From positions 138,965 to 202,964 of the forward strand of contig CAZCUX010000013.1 of assembly GCA_964502005.1 (NCBI GenBank): a DNA stretch of 64,000 nt, written 5' to 3'. This DNA comes from CAJWOS01 sp964502005. Lineage in GTDB: Bacteria; Myxococcota_A; UBA796; UBA2385. The notes beneath the pieces are model-generated. The model made no database searches, was not told where the DNA came from, and saw only the letters and a list, made by a program, of their open reading frames with translations. The position numbers and the translations under genes were made by a program. Positions 26,051 through 35,167 of the stretch are shown piece by piece; the first letter of the stretch is position 1, and every line of letters starts with the position of its first letter.

Positions 26051-27406
26051 ATGGCGCGATTGGGCGGATATGGTTGGGTGTTTTGTTGCGTATTGTTGGT
26101 GGGATGCGGGGCCAAATCGGGTGAAACGGGCGATGGCGATGGCGGTCGACCCAACCTGCCCGTTTCTGCGTGCGGTGACGCTTGGACTTGGCTCCCGCGG
26201 AACAACACCGGCGCGGTGGTCGCGATTGAAGCGGCGGACGAGTTCAGCCTCGATGTCGACGCCATTCGTGGCCTGATGGCCGTAGCGGGCGCGTCTGACA
26301 CCGACGAGGCCAAGTATTCCGTTCGTGTGTTTCGGGTTCGATATACAACGCAGGATCGCGGCGAAGAAGTGGAAGCCACGCAGTTGGTGGCCCTTCCCGA
26401 TGTTCCGGGCGAGACATTTCCGAGCGTGCTCTACCACCATCCCACCACCGGCTTTGACGACTTTTGCGCGCCTTCGGGCCGCGACCTCATTTGGGCCGGT
26501 GTGCCCGTCGTGATGGCCAGCATGGGCTTCGCGGTGGCTGCTCCCGACTACCTCGGCCAAGCGGGCTTTGGCGAAGAAGCGCCGGAGTGGCATCCGTATT
26601 TGGTAGCCGAGCCTACGGCGGTCGTTTCGCTCGATGCCTTGAAAGCGATGTGGGCGTTTGTAGACGGCGACCTCGGGGGCGTGGGTGTGGACGTTTCCCG
26701 CGACACCGTGCTGGTGGGCGCTTCGCAAGGTGGGGGCGCAGCGTTCTGGTCCGAGCGGTACGCTGAAGAGCTGCTTCCCGAGGCGCGTTTGCGCGGGACG
26801 GTGTCGTTGGTGCCGCTCATGGACGTCGAGACGTGGACCATCCGCGCGACGGAGACCCTCTTGGTCGCGTCTGCTGCCGTGCCGTTGATGTTCGAAAGTA
26901 TGCGGATGTGGTACCGTGTCGACGCGCAGTTGTCGGATGTGGTCGGCGAAGACGGTGTGTCGCGTGTTCTCGAAACCATGACCACCACCTGTCCCGCAGC
27001 AGAGATTCCCGAAGACATCTCGGCCACGACCGACATTTTCACCGCGTCGTTTTTGGCTTCGGTAAGCGCGACCGATACGGGGTCCTGGGAGCCGTGGGGG
27101 TGTATGGTGGCCGAAAACAGTCCCGCTTCTTCATCGGTAGGCCGGGGCGCCGAAGTGCCCGCTTTTGTCGTGCTGGGAGGGCAAGACGACATTGCGTTGA
27201 CCGAGCAGTCCCGCAAGGTGGTGGCGGATTTGTGTGCAGCGGGGCATCCGATTGTCGCCCAAGAATGCGCGGATACGGGCCACACGAGCACCGTACAAGC
27301 CACGCTCGACCTCACGTTGTATGCCATCCGTACCTTTGCTGCCGGGGATGCGATGCCCGGCGAGGTGTGCGGCGACATTCCGCAGGTGGTCTGTGATGCG
27401 CCCTAA
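26051..27406 (+). CDS. Lipase-like alpha/beta hydrolase lipoprotein
   Basis: 451 residues. The leader ends at LLVGC (Cys19), followed by a Gly/Asp-rich linker. The alpha/beta hydrolase fold has LYHHPTTGFDD (128-137) in the region of the oxyanion hole, the nucleophile elbow GASQG (223-227, Ser225), a likely acid in VLGGQDD near 380 and a His in ADTGHTST near 415. The layout resembles secretory lipases and prolyl-oligopeptidase relatives that act on esters outside the cell. Its last 11 bases overlap the start of the lutA-like gene, which hints at joint expression with lactate utilisation genes, perhaps because it releases an organic acid from an ester. That is inference. Confidence 0.85.
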   Translation: MARLGGYGWVFCCVLLVGCGAKSGETGDGDGGRPNLPVSACGDAWTWLPRNNTGAVVAIEAADEFSLDVDAIRGLMAVAGASDTDEAKYSVRVFRVRYTTQDRGEEVEATQLVALPDVPGETFPSVLYHHPTTGFDDFCAPSGRDLIWAGVPVVMASMGFAVAAPDYLGQAGFGEEAPEWHPYLVAEPTAVVSLDALKAMWAFVDGDLGGVGVDVSRDTVLVGASQGGGAAFWSERYAEELLPEARLRGTVSLVPLMDVETWTIRATETLLVASAAVPLMFESMRMWYRVDAQLSDVVGEDGVSRVLETMTTTCPAAEIPEDISATTDIFTASFLASVSATDTGSWEPWGCMVAENSPASSSVGRGAEVPAFVVLGGQDDIALTEQSRKVVADLCAAGHPIVAQECADTGHTSTVQATLDLTLYAIRTFAAGDAMPGEVCGDIPQVVCDAP

Positions 27407-28127
27407 GCCGCGCGTGGGCTTCTTCCCGCCGTGCTTCGTCGACCAGTACGCGCCCGCGGCGGCGTGGGCGGCGGTGGCCGTGTTGGAGCACCTGGGCGTC
27501 GAAGTGGTCATTCCAGAGGCCACACCGCCGTGCTGCGGTCAAGCCCTTACGTCGGCGGGTTGGCCCCAAGATACACGGGATATTCCGGGGCGCTTGGCCC
27601 GTGCAATGGATGGCGTGGACGCAATCATCGTGCTTTCGGCGAGCTGTGCGTCTTTTTGTGAATCGGAGCACCCGCACCTCGCGCGGGCCGCGGACTGGTT
27701 GGCCATAGAGCAGCGGCCGCCGGTACACGAATGGGCCAGCTATGTCGCGTCTCGCCTCGCGCCCCTTGCCCCCGCGCACCCCGGCGAACGCGTCGGGCTG
27801 CATGTCGGCTGTCACGATGCAGAAGGTGCTGCTCGACGCTTGTTGCGCGATTTCGAAGTGGTGGAGCCAGAACGGAATGAATGCTGCGGGTTTGGCGGCG
27901 TCTTTGTTTGGATGGAGCGCGCGGTTTCGGTACGAATGGGACGTGACAAGTTGGCTGGTTTTTCGGGGTGCTCTGTGGTGGTGTCGGCGGACATGTCCTG
28001 CTTGTTGCACTTGGAGTCGCTGCGTTCGCACCAAAAACCGGAGACCGATGGGATAGGTCCGCAGTTTTTGTCGCTCCCGGAATTCGTGGCGGACCGGCTC
28101 CAACTGCGCCGTCGCGTGGACCCATGA
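27396..28127 (+). CDS. lutA: LutA-type lactate utilisation protein (CCG domains)
   Basis: 243 residues from ATG 27396, 11 bases before the end of the upstream hydrolase gene. Two Cys-rich CCG-type domains are visible: one near residues 9-55 with CFVDQY and TPPCCGQALTSAG, and one near 130-180 with GCHD and NECCGFGG, typical of LutA/LldE and of heterodisulfide-reductase-like subunits. The protein is thought to bind an iron-sulfur cluster and act in a complex with LutB and LutC that oxidises L-lactate to pyruvate. It is the first gene of a lutABC set with ATGA overlaps. Confidence 0.92.
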   Translation: MRPKPRVGFFPPCFVDQYAPAAAWAAVAVLEHLGVEVVIPEATPPCCGQALTSAGWPQDTRDIPGRLARAMDGVDAIIVLSASCASFCESEHPHLARAADWLAIEQRPPVHEWASYVASRLAPLAPAHPGERVGLHVGCHDAEGAARRLLRDFEVVEPERNECCGFGGVFVWMERAVSVRMGRDKLAGFSGCSVVVSADMSCLLHLESLRSHQKPETDGIGPQFLSLPEFVADRLQLRRRVDP

Positions 28128-29482
28128 GACAGCCCCATTCGATAGCCGCTGCGGGGTTTCTCGCGGACCCCTCCAAGGTAGCCTGGCACGACGCCGCGGT
28201 TTGGCATGTACGTGCGCGTCGCGATGCGGCGGTGCGCGCACTCCCCGACTGGCCGACGTTGCGCGCGGACGCCCGCGCGATTCGTCGCCTCTCGCTCGAC
28301 CGTCTCGACGAGTGGGTCGCGGCGTTTGCGCAACAAGCCGCACGGAATGGCGTTCATGTTCACTGGGCAGACGACGCCGCCGCCCTTCGTACGACGGTCA
28401 CGGCGATTTTGTCGGCAGCCGGCGCGCGCAAGGTGGTCAAATCGAAGTCGATGCTCACCGAAGAGTGCGGCCTCAACCCGCACCTAGAGGCCTGTGGCTT
28501 CGAGGTTACCGATACGGACCTCGGGGAGCGCATCGTGCAGCTTCGGCGCGAGCCTCCGTCGCATATTGTGATGCCGGCGCTCCATCTCCGCCGGGAAGAG
28601 GTGGGGCGCACCTTCGCGCAACATCTCGGCACTCCCCCGGACGAAACCGACCCCACACGCCTCACTGAAGCTGCCCGCGCACACCTTCGACGGCGGTTTT
28701 TGGACGCCGACGCGGGCATTACGGGCGTCAACTTCGCCGTCGCCGAAGATGGCACATTCGTGGTGTGTACCAACGAAGGGAACGCCGACCTCGGCGCCCA
28801 TCTGCCCCCGCTTCACATCGCCGTCATGGGCATCGACAAGGTCATTCCGCGTCGCGCGCACCTTTCGGTGCTGCTGCGCCTGCTCGCACGCTCGGCGACG
28901 GGACAACCCATTACGGCCTACACGAGCCTGTTTCGGTCGCCCGCCCCCGGTGGTGCCATTCACCTCATCGTGGTCGACAATGGGCGGTCGGACTTGTTGG
29001 CGGACCCCACGATGCGCGCATCCTTGGCCTGTATTCGGTGCGGCGCGTGCCTCAATACCTGCCCGGTCTACCGTCGCACGGGCGGTCATAGTTACGGAGA
29101 AGGTGCGTTGCCAGGCCCTATTGGTGCCGTCCTTGCGGCAGGACGCGACCCCGCGCAGTTTGCGGACTTGCCCCATGCGTGTAGCTTATGTGGGTCATGT
29201 CAGACGGTGTGCCCGGTGGATGTGCCGCTGCCCCGCCAGCTCCGGGACCTCCGCGCCCGCGCCCCTGTCACCCTTCATCGACGCTGGATTCGAAGCGTGG
29301 TGAAGTTCGCGACAATGGGCGGACCACGGCGCGTTCGGTGGATACGGCGCATCGTTGGCTGGACACAATGGCTCACGCCGGTCGTCCTGCGATGGTTCGG
29401 GCGGCGTGCTCCTGTGCCTGCGCGCCAAAGCTTTCGCGAACAATGGGCCAATCGCCAACCACCACCCCGGAACACGCCATGA
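28124..29482 (+). CDS. lutB: LutB-type iron-sulfur protein
   Basis: 452 residues from ATG 28124, overlapping the lutA stop by four bases. The N-terminal two thirds form the LUD domain (VVKSKSMLTEECGLNPHLE; ITGVNFAVAEDGTFVVCTNE). Two 4Fe-4S motifs follow in the C-terminal third: CIRCGACLNTCPVYR and CSLCGSCQTVCPVDVP. A basic tail with a possible amphipathic helix (VVKFATMGGPRRVRWIRRIV) ends the protein. Together with LutA and LutC it forms the lactate oxidation complex; electrons go to the respiratory chain. Length is typical. Confidence 0.96.
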   Translation: MRQPHSIAAAGFLADPSKVAWHDAAVWHVRARRDAAVRALPDWPTLRADARAIRRLSLDRLDEWVAAFAQQAARNGVHVHWADDAAALRTTVTAILSAAGARKVVKSKSMLTEECGLNPHLEACGFEVTDTDLGERIVQLRREPPSHIVMPALHLRREEVGRTFAQHLGTPPDETDPTRLTEAARAHLRRRFLDADAGITGVNFAVAEDGTFVVCTNEGNADLGAHLPPLHIAVMGIDKVIPRRAHLSVLLRLLARSATGQPITAYTSLFRSPAPGGAIHLIVVDNGRSDLLADPTMRASLACIRCGACLNTCPVYRRTGGHSYGEGALPGPIGAVLAAGRDPAQFADLPHACSLCGSCQTVCPVDVPLPRQLRDLRARAPVTLHRRWIRSVVKFATMGGPRRVRWIRRIVGWTQWLTPVVLRWFGRRAPVPARQSFREQWANRQPPPRNTP

Positions 29483-30135
29483 GCGGCCTTCCTGACCCCA
29501 CGCAAACACCGGCAGGACGGGCCTTTTTGGCGCGTTTGCGTGCGGCGCGTGGGGGCACGGCTCCGACGCCGCTGTCTCTTTCGCGCTCCGAACCCTCCTC
29601 CGGCGGCGCTCCCGCGTTTCGGGCCATCGTAGCGGCGGTGGGCGGTCAGGTGGTTGACTGCGCGTCCTTCGAGGCGGCGTATGGGCACATTCGCGAAATA
29701 CAGGGCGTGGTGGTCGTGGGTCCGGGCCTTCCGGGCTTTGTGCCGCTTCCGGAGACAACGCGCTGGAGACACTCTGCAGCGCCGGTTGCGGACGTTTTGG
29801 TGATGCGGGGCAGCCTCGCGTCGGCCGAAGATGGCGCGATTTGGGTGGACGACCTCGATGGGCTGGGTGCAGGACGTGTACGCGCGTGGCCGTTTTTGGT
29901 GGAACATCTCGTGCTTGTCGTCGATGAAGACGATGTGGTGGGCAATCTTTCGATGGGAATGGACGAAGCGGCCAAGCGCGCCGCCAGCGGTTTTTCGGTG
30001 TGGATTTCGGGACCGAGCAAGACCGCAGACATCGAGCAGACGCTCGTGCTGGGTGCCCACGGTCCAAAGCGGCTCACCGTGCTTCTGGTGAAGGGCAGCG
30101 GGGAACGGTCGACGCTGGACCGCGAATCGAAATAA
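29479..30135 (+). CDS. lutC: LutC-type LUD-domain protein
   Basis: 218 residues; ATG 29479 overlaps the lutB stop as ATGA. It has the LUD domain end motif LVVDEDDVVGNLSMGMDEAA and GPSKTADIEQTLVLGAHGPKRLTVLL, where SKTADIE and GxHGP are the best conserved elements of LutC. No iron-sulfur motif, as expected. It completes the lactate utilisation operon; a hairpin follows before the next gene. Confidence 0.95.
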   Translation: MSGLPDPTQTPAGRAFLARLRAARGGTAPTPLSLSRSEPSSGGAPAFRAIVAAVGGQVVDCASFEAAYGHIREIQGVVVVGPGLPGFVPLPETTRWRHSAAPVADVLVMRGSLASAEDGAIWVDDLDGLGAGRVRAWPFLVEHLVLVVDEDDVVGNLSMGMDEAAKRAASGFSVWISGPSKTADIEQTLVLGAHGPKRLTVLLVKGSGERSTLDRESK

Positions 30136-30200
30136 GGCTTCTGACGGCGCGCGAGAGACCCTGAACCTCTGGCGCTGCGCATGGATTGGGTCCGAGGAGG

Positions 30201-30227
30201 CGTGAGCCTGGTTCTGGGCGGCTCACG
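30201..30227 (+). terminator. Hairpin after lutC
   Basis: CGTGAGCC/GGCTCACG form a perfect 8-bp stem with an 11-base loop; GGTGGTTTTCC follows. It could end the lut transcript. It lies 66 bases after the stop and just before the next start codon, so a role in control of the downstream gene is also possible. Confidence 0.45.
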
Positions 30228-30239
30228 GGTGGTTTTCCG

Positions 30240-31235
30240 ATGTCTTCCCCAAAACGACCATCGCCCACATGGAAAGTGTGGTTTGCACTGGTTCTGTTGT
30301 ACGGCCTATTGGCGGGCAATCTGACCAGCCTGCACGCATTCGCCGTCAACTTTGGTCCCAAAGAAGGCATGCGCGCGGAGCGGCACGCCCTCATCGTCAA
30401 TATGGAGGGTGGAGACAAGCCGTGGGCATACCGCGTCGGCGTTCCGATGGCCGTAGCCCATCCTTTGCGCGACATCGCGGTGGCTGTGGGCGCCGAAGAC
30501 CCCGATGCGCGGGAATACCCGTATTTGGTGATTCGGTTTTTGGCGACCTTCCTTGTGTTGTTGCAGACCCACCTACTCATCGAGGTGTTTGCATCGCGGA
30601 GAATGGCCATCATTGGAGCTCTTTGGGTCGCGGCGCTCCATGGTCCCAGCTTTGAACACTATTGGTTTCAGCCGGCATCCGAACCCGACCATGCGTTGTG
30701 GCTCACGGCGGCGCTGCTGACGATTCACAGGCGCGACCGTTGGTTGTTCCCGCTCCTCTTCCTCGCGTCGCTGATTCGCGAAACTTCGTTGTTTATCGTG
30801 GCGCTTCACGTCGCGCTTCGATGGAAGGAAGAGCATCCCCAACGAACCGCGTTGCGCGCGCTGGCGCTGGCCGTGGTGTGGGCGGGGCCGTTTTTCTGGT
30901 TGCGGGAAGTGGTGGTCCTTGGTCCTCCCGAAGACAATCACAATGTCGCGTACTACCTCAAAAAGAACCTGTTCAACTTCGAGTGGATTTGGTACGCGTT
31001 TTCGTTTGTGGGACCATGGATGATTCTCCCATTGCTTGGAATTCGCCATGTACCTGCGCCACTGCGGCGCATGATGGTCGTTCTTGTGCCCTATATTGTG
31101 TTGGTGTTTGCGTTTGGACGCATTCGCGAAGTACGATTGTGGCTCCCGCTGACAGTGGCCTGGGTACCAGCGGCCGTGGTGGTCCTCAACCAATGGGTGA
31201 AAGATGAAGCCAACAGCCGGATTTCCGCGCAGTAA
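30240..31235 (+). CDS. Multi-pass membrane protein, glycosyltransferase-like
   Basis: 331 residues from ATG 30240; a TTG at 30186 would extend the frame into the hairpin region and looks less likely. About eight hydrophobic segments are seen (near residues 13-35, 90-115, 120-135, 150-165, 175-195, 205-225, 250-275, 280-315). The LIRETSLFIVALH phrase resembles the R-E motif in the loop of GT-C-type membrane transferases, but no full signature is present. Function uncertain. Its last 32 bases overlap the cytochrome gene, so it is in the same transcript as the pentaheme protein. Confidence 0.65.
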   Translation: MSSPKRPSPTWKVWFALVLLYGLLAGNLTSLHAFAVNFGPKEGMRAERHALIVNMEGGDKPWAYRVGVPMAVAHPLRDIAVAVGAEDPDAREYPYLVIRFLATFLVLLQTHLLIEVFASRRMAIIGALWVAALHGPSFEHYWFQPASEPDHALWLTAALLTIHRRDRWLFPLLFLASLIRETSLFIVALHVALRWKEEHPQRTALRALALAVVWAGPFFWLREVVVLGPPEDNHNVAYYLKKNLFNFEWIWYAFSFVGPWMILPLLGIRHVPAPLRRMMVVLVPYIVLVFAFGRIREVRLWLPLTVAWVPAAVVVLNQWVKDEANSRISAQ

Positions 31236-32367
31236 TCCACCACTGCGGCAGAAAGCGGGGTTTGGGCGATGGGGCGCGTTTTTCGCGGTGATGGGGGGAC
31301 AAGCGCAGGCCGCCGATGGCTTTGGCTATACCGACGGCACGGAGCCCATTCGTCTCGAACAGCGCTCCACGCGCTCCGGCTGGGCATCGGCCAACGAATG
31401 TGTAGACTGCCACGCGGATATCGTGGCCCAGTGGGAATTGAGCCGGCATCGCACCGCATGGACCAACGACATCTTCCAGGCAGGATTTATCGCCGAACCG
31501 CGGGTGTTTTGTATTCAATGCCATGCGCCGGCAGAGGAACAAGTCGCTGAGGTGTTGGTAAACATTGACTTTTATCGTAGTCTGTGGTATGATACGAATA
31601 TAGCAAACGCGCCGGGACACCTCGCGCCGGAACCGAAGGCTGCGGAAGGCGTCAACTGTGTTGTGTGCCATCTCCGAGACGGCCAAATGTTGACCGCTTC
31701 CGAGCCGTCTCCCGACTCCCCCCATGAACACCGCGTAGATGCGCAGTTTGCCACATCGGCCGCGTGTACGACCTGTCACGACTTTCCGATGGTCGCGTTT
31801 GTCAACGGGGAGCTCGCGATGACCGACGAGATGATGCAAACGACGGCCCATGAATGGGAGGCGTGGCGCGAGAGAAGTGGACGCACTGAGCATTGTCCCG
31901 ACTGCCATATGCCGGATGGCGACCACAATATGCAAGGCGGAAACTCGCCTGCGCGCGTTCAAAACACCATTCACGTCGCGGCGTCGGCGTCCCCGTTGGC
32001 TCTGGTGTTGTCCGTAGAAGATGTAGGGCACGCCGTTCCAACGGGCGACCTCTTCCGCCACCTCACGCTCGAAGCGCGATGCGGCGACGATTGGACGGTG
32101 CTCTCGACATTCGGTCGACGCTTTGCGGCGAAGGGCGAAGACGGTGCCGGCAAAAAGCGGCAGGTAGCGGATACGCGCTTGGTGCCCGGCATCGAAGCGC
32201 GTGTAGAGATTCCCTCCGCATGTGCGGGCCAAGAGTGGCGTCTGCGCTACCATCTCGGCGGCTCCCATGACGAAGCACGCGGCCTCGTGCCATTGCAGAA
32301 CCTCATCTACACGGTGAAATCGGGTACGCTGCCCGAGGTGAGCGACGACCGCGCGCCAAAACGATAG
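31204..32367 (+). CDS. Pentaheme c-type cytochrome
   Basis: 387 residues from ATG 31204. A leader with AFFAVMGGQAQA (about residues 25-36) suggests export. Five CxxCH heme sites lie at 66-70, 103-107, 152-156, 188-192 and 231-235. Nearby HRTAW (82-86), HEHR and several other His may supply distal ligands. The spacing recalls cytochrome c554-type multihemes. After residue 255 the sequence becomes a beta-rich domain without hemes (ASASPLALVLSVEDVGHAVP, then DLFRHLTLEARCGDDW). The heme domain should carry electrons in the periplasm. Position downstream of lutABC makes a link to lactate oxidation possible, though a hairpin lies between them. Confidence 0.92.
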   Translation: MKPTAGFPRSNPPLRQKAGFGRWGAFFAVMGGQAQAADGFGYTDGTEPIRLEQRSTRSGWASANECVDCHADIVAQWELSRHRTAWTNDIFQAGFIAEPRVFCIQCHAPAEEQVAEVLVNIDFYRSLWYDTNIANAPGHLAPEPKAAEGVNCVVCHLRDGQMLTASEPSPDSPHEHRVDAQFATSAACTTCHDFPMVAFVNGELAMTDEMMQTTAHEWEAWRERSGRTEHCPDCHMPDGDHNMQGGNSPARVQNTIHVAASASPLALVLSVEDVGHAVPTGDLFRHLTLEARCGDDWTVLSTFGRRFAAKGEDGAGKKRQVADTRLVPGIEARVEIPSACAGQEWRLRYHLGGSHDEARGLVPLQNLIYTVKSGTLPEVSDDRAPKR

Positions 32368-32399
32368 GCCGAAGCACCATCACCCAAAGCGGAGGACCG

Positions 32400-33236
32400 G
32401 TGGAGGACAAAGAGCCCGATGAAGCGCGTGTGGTTGACCTGCCACCGCCTCCTTCCGACACCGCGCTCGCTGCGCTGGAGACCTTCCTCCTGCCCGCAAA
32501 AGCGTGGTTTCGTCCCCATATCGATGGTTGGAATGTCGTTCCCGACGACCGGCCATTGTTGTTTGTGGGGAACCACACCTTGTATGGCGTCGTGGACATT
32601 CCGCACTTGATGGTGGCGTTGTGGCGCCGGCGCGACATTCGGCTGCGTTCCTTGGGCGACCATTTGCACTTCAAGGTGCCCGGCTGGCGGCGTTTGATGC
32701 GGGAGGCGGGGGTGGTGGATGGCACCCGCGAGAATTGCGCGGCGGCCTTTCGTTCCCGCCAATGTGTGCTCGTGTTTCCTGGGGGTGCGCGGGAGTCCTT
32801 CAAGGGCCGTGACGAGCGCTACCAGCTCATTTGGGGCGAGCGCCTCGGTTTTGCGCGCATGGCGCTACGCCACAATGTCACGATTGTGCCGTTCGCGGCG
32901 ATTGGCGCGGACGATGCGTTTGGTTTGGCGATGGACCGCGACGAGCTGAAGCAAACCCGCTTGGGCGCAACCCTGTCACGGCTGGGTCTCAAGGACGACT
33001 ACCTGATTCCGCTCCCTGCGCATCTTGTGCCGGCCCCGCGGCGTCTGTACTTCCGGTTCTTGCCGCCGATTCGCACGTCTGCGCTGGCCGACCTTCCCGA
33101 AGATGTCGCGGCGCGTGAAGTGCGCGACCGCACCCGCGCGTTGGTGGCGGGGGGGATTGACGCATTGCGCCGACTGCGGCAGGCCGACCCGATGGACGGC
33201 TTTGGGCCCGTCGAAGATTGGCTCACAGGCTTGTGA
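32400..33236 (+). CDS. TMEM68/PES-like lysophospholipid acyltransferase
   Basis: 278 residues from GTG 32400, preceded by GGAGGA (32391-32396). GNHTLYGVVDIP (57-68) replaces the usual HX4D catalytic motif by H59 and D66 with six residues between, as in the DGAT/phytyl ester synthase/TMEM68 branch. FPGGARESFKG (126-136) is the second typical motif of that branch, where the classical enzymes have EGTR. Likely role: transfer of an acyl chain to a lipid acceptor in the inner membrane. It ends the plus-strand run; a gap of 32 bases separates it from the convergent barrel-like gene. Confidence 0.85.
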   Translation: MEDKEPDEARVVDLPPPPSDTALAALETFLLPAKAWFRPHIDGWNVVPDDRPLLFVGNHTLYGVVDIPHLMVALWRRRDIRLRSLGDHLHFKVPGWRRLMREAGVVDGTRENCAAAFRSRQCVLVFPGGARESFKGRDERYQLIWGERLGFARMALRHNVTIVPFAAIGADDAFGLAMDRDELKQTRLGATLSRLGLKDDYLIPLPAHLVPAPRRLYFRFLPPIRTSALADLPEDVAAREVRDRTRALVAGGIDALRRLRQADPMDGFGPVEDWLTGL

Positions 33237-33268
33237 CGCCGTTCGTTGATTTGTGAACGCAGCGACTG

Positions 33269-33946
33269 TTAGCGGCTTCCGCCGAAAACAAAGCCCAACG
33301 AGAGCGACGTCTCTGTTTGTAGGAGCACAGTAACGTTGCTTTGGGTGTCATCGACGGACTGGCCGCGGTGGGCGATAAATTGTTGTCTTGCGCCCAAAGC
33401 GAGGCCGTTGTCCCAACGCACTTCTAAACCTCCCCCCGCCGATAATCCGAAGCTTGCGATGCGGGTCCGGTCATTTTGTGCCACTTCATCCCAGCCGGAC
33501 TGTTCCGATTCCGTCCATGTTTCGGAAGAATATTGCACGGTCGGGATGACACCGTACAGGCCCGCGGTAACGAACGGCAGTGGCCGGCCGGTCGCGAGGT
33601 GCTGGGTCCACCAGCGGTATTCGCCGCCGACACGGACGCCGCCCTGGCGCATTCGGGTGACCAACGATGAGCCATCTTCGGGATTGGAGCCCCAGGTGGT
33701 CGTGGTCTCTCGCCAAGTTGCCAAGCTAAACAGCGCGCCGTGGCGGCCCCAGGTGGGCCCTGCTTGTACCCGCAGGGGCCGGGTGAGGTTCCCGTCGGTT
33801 TGCGCGGAGCCGGTGCCCGAGAGGCGGCCTTGGTCGACCCATGCGAGCTCGGCTTGGCCAAAGGGCACCCAATCGACCGATGCATACCCACGGGTGTCGG
33901 CAAAGGAGGGCAGGCTGGCGGACAGAAGCAGGAGGGCGGAAAACAT
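33269..33946 (-). CDS. Putative outer-membrane beta-barrel protein
   Basis: 225 residues from ATG 33946. Signal peptide MFSALLLLSASLPSFA, then an alternating, Gly/Thr/Ser/aromatic-rich sequence with about eight likely strands (GALFSLATWRETTTTWG, VRVGGEYRWWTQHL, GLSAGGGLEVRWDNGL) and an end TSLSLGFVFGGSR, as in small barrels of the OmpA/OmpW size class. No family recognised. Upstream lies a 333-base gap to the PilZ gene. Confidence 0.65.
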   Translation of the reverse strand: MFSALLLLSASLPSFADTRGYASVDWVPFGQAELAWVDQGRLSGTGSAQTDGNLTRPLRVQAGPTWGRHGALFSLATWRETTTTWGSNPEDGSSLVTRMRQGGVRVGGEYRWWTQHLATGRPLPFVTAGLYGVIPTVQYSSETWTESEQSGWDEVAQNDRTRIASFGLSAGGGLEVRWDNGLALGARQQFIAHRGQSVDDTQSNVTVLLQTETSLSLGFVFGGSR

Positions 33947-34279
33947 GGCCGCTGTTATACCGCGGGCGGGCCGCGCGTCACCCTCTGGGTGGCCCTTCAG
34001 GCGTGCAAATTTGCGGACGATTGCCGACGTCCTGGGAGACGAAGGCGCGGTAGGGGCCTCCACACGTCCAAAATGAATGGCGATTCAGTGCAGCCCAGGC
34101 CCCGCGGCGCACGCGTGGGGCAGGAGCGTAAGGGCGCGAGTTGCACACCGGATTCGTCGGCGATATCATCGCAGCCTTTGGCGACGGTCGTAGAGTAAAA
34201 GTGCTTTATTTGTGCGTATCTTGGTTGACACGTGGGGACGAGTTCTGGCCGACCAAGCACGGATATTTAGGGTTGCTAT
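33947..34279 (-). other. Intergenic region upstream of the barrel-like gene
   Basis: No credible gene in 333 bases. A GC-rich imperfect hairpin (GCCCCGCG/CGCGTGGGGC, 34099-34121) lies downstream of the PilZ gene in its direction of transcription. Promoter elements for the barrel gene must lie here, but I cannot place them. Confidence 0.5.
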
Positions 34280-34963
34280 TTATGCGCTGGAGGACGAGCG
34301 CGGGGGGGCTGCGAGTTGCGTGAGGAACTGGTCGAGGGACGACTGGTGGAAGGACGACATGCCCACGAATGCGGCGCCGACGAGTACGGTTCGGGTGTTG
34401 GGCGTGGCGCGCGTGTGCCGAATGTCGAGCCAAGTGGGGACTTCTACGTCGTTTGGCAACTGGAGCGTGCCTTCGACGCAAGACAACAAGAAGCCTTTGC
34501 TTTGGTGGTCGGGGTACGAGAACGACAAGCCGGTGCGGGAAATGTCGACCACCGACCAACGTTGGCCGCGCTCGGCGACAAATCGAACATTGTGGGCGCC
34601 GCCAGTGAGAAAACGTGGTGCGCCACGTCGTTCTTGGATGGACAGGTTTCGTGGTGCGCTCAGTTGGAGGAGGCTGCCCACGCGAGACAGGACCATACTG
34701 AGGCCCTGGTAGACCTTTCCGTGCATCGGAGCGATGAGGGTGACGACGGTGCCTGGCGCGAGGGGGAGCTCACCTGCTTGGGGACGCACCAAAATCTCGG
34801 GATAATGGGCCACAAGGGTGACGGGAATCCGGCGAGCGGCGGCGGCGAGGGTGAGCGCGTTGGGGTCGCGTGGGAGGTGCGCGAGGGTTTTCGCGATGTC
34901 CTCGGCGCGGCTGATATGAAGCGATGCTGCGCCGATTGCATCAATTGTCGCGTTGGTGAGCAT
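34280..34963 (-). CDS. PilZ-domain protein (c-di-GMP receptor candidate)
   Basis: 227 residues from ATG 34963. The PilZ c-di-GMP motifs are present: ERRGAPR (111-117, giving RRxxxR) and DISRTG (140-145, D/NxSxxG). An N-terminal half of about 105 residues (with LQLSAPRNLSIQ at its end) precedes the PilZ domain and probably is a YcgR-like flank. No membrane segment. It should bind cyclic-di-GMP and alter motility, secretion or polysaccharide synthesis. It is divergent from the unknown 330-residue gene. Confidence 0.88.
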   Translation of the reverse strand: MLTNATIDAIGAASLHISRAEDIAKTLAHLPRDPNALTLAAAARRIPVTLVAHYPEILVRPQAGELPLAPGTVVTLIAPMHGKVYQGLSMVLSRVGSLLQLSAPRNLSIQERRGAPRFLTGGAHNVRFVAERGQRWSVVDISRTGLSFSYPDHQSKGFLLSCVEGTLQLPNDVEVPTWLDIRHTRATPNTRTVLVGAAFVGMSSFHQSSLDQFLTQLAAPPRSSSSA

Positions 34964-35167
34964 AGGTCCCCCTGTGTTTGCCGACTTTTTAGCCGTGTGG
35001 CCCCTGGGCAAGCAAAACGGCAACGTTCTGCTTCTTGGGTATAGGATCGGAAATCGACGAACCAATCTTGAGGCGATTGGATAGCTGGATTGGGCTAACC
35101 GCTACAGGGGCGAACCGGATCTGCCACATCGTTGTGCGATGGCATAGGAGGCAATCGTGGAGGGCTG

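Noticed and set aside
33239..33259. CGTTC/GAACG stem in the convergent gap after the acyltransferase gene
   Set aside because: Only five base pairs and no T-tract; not distinguishable from chance.
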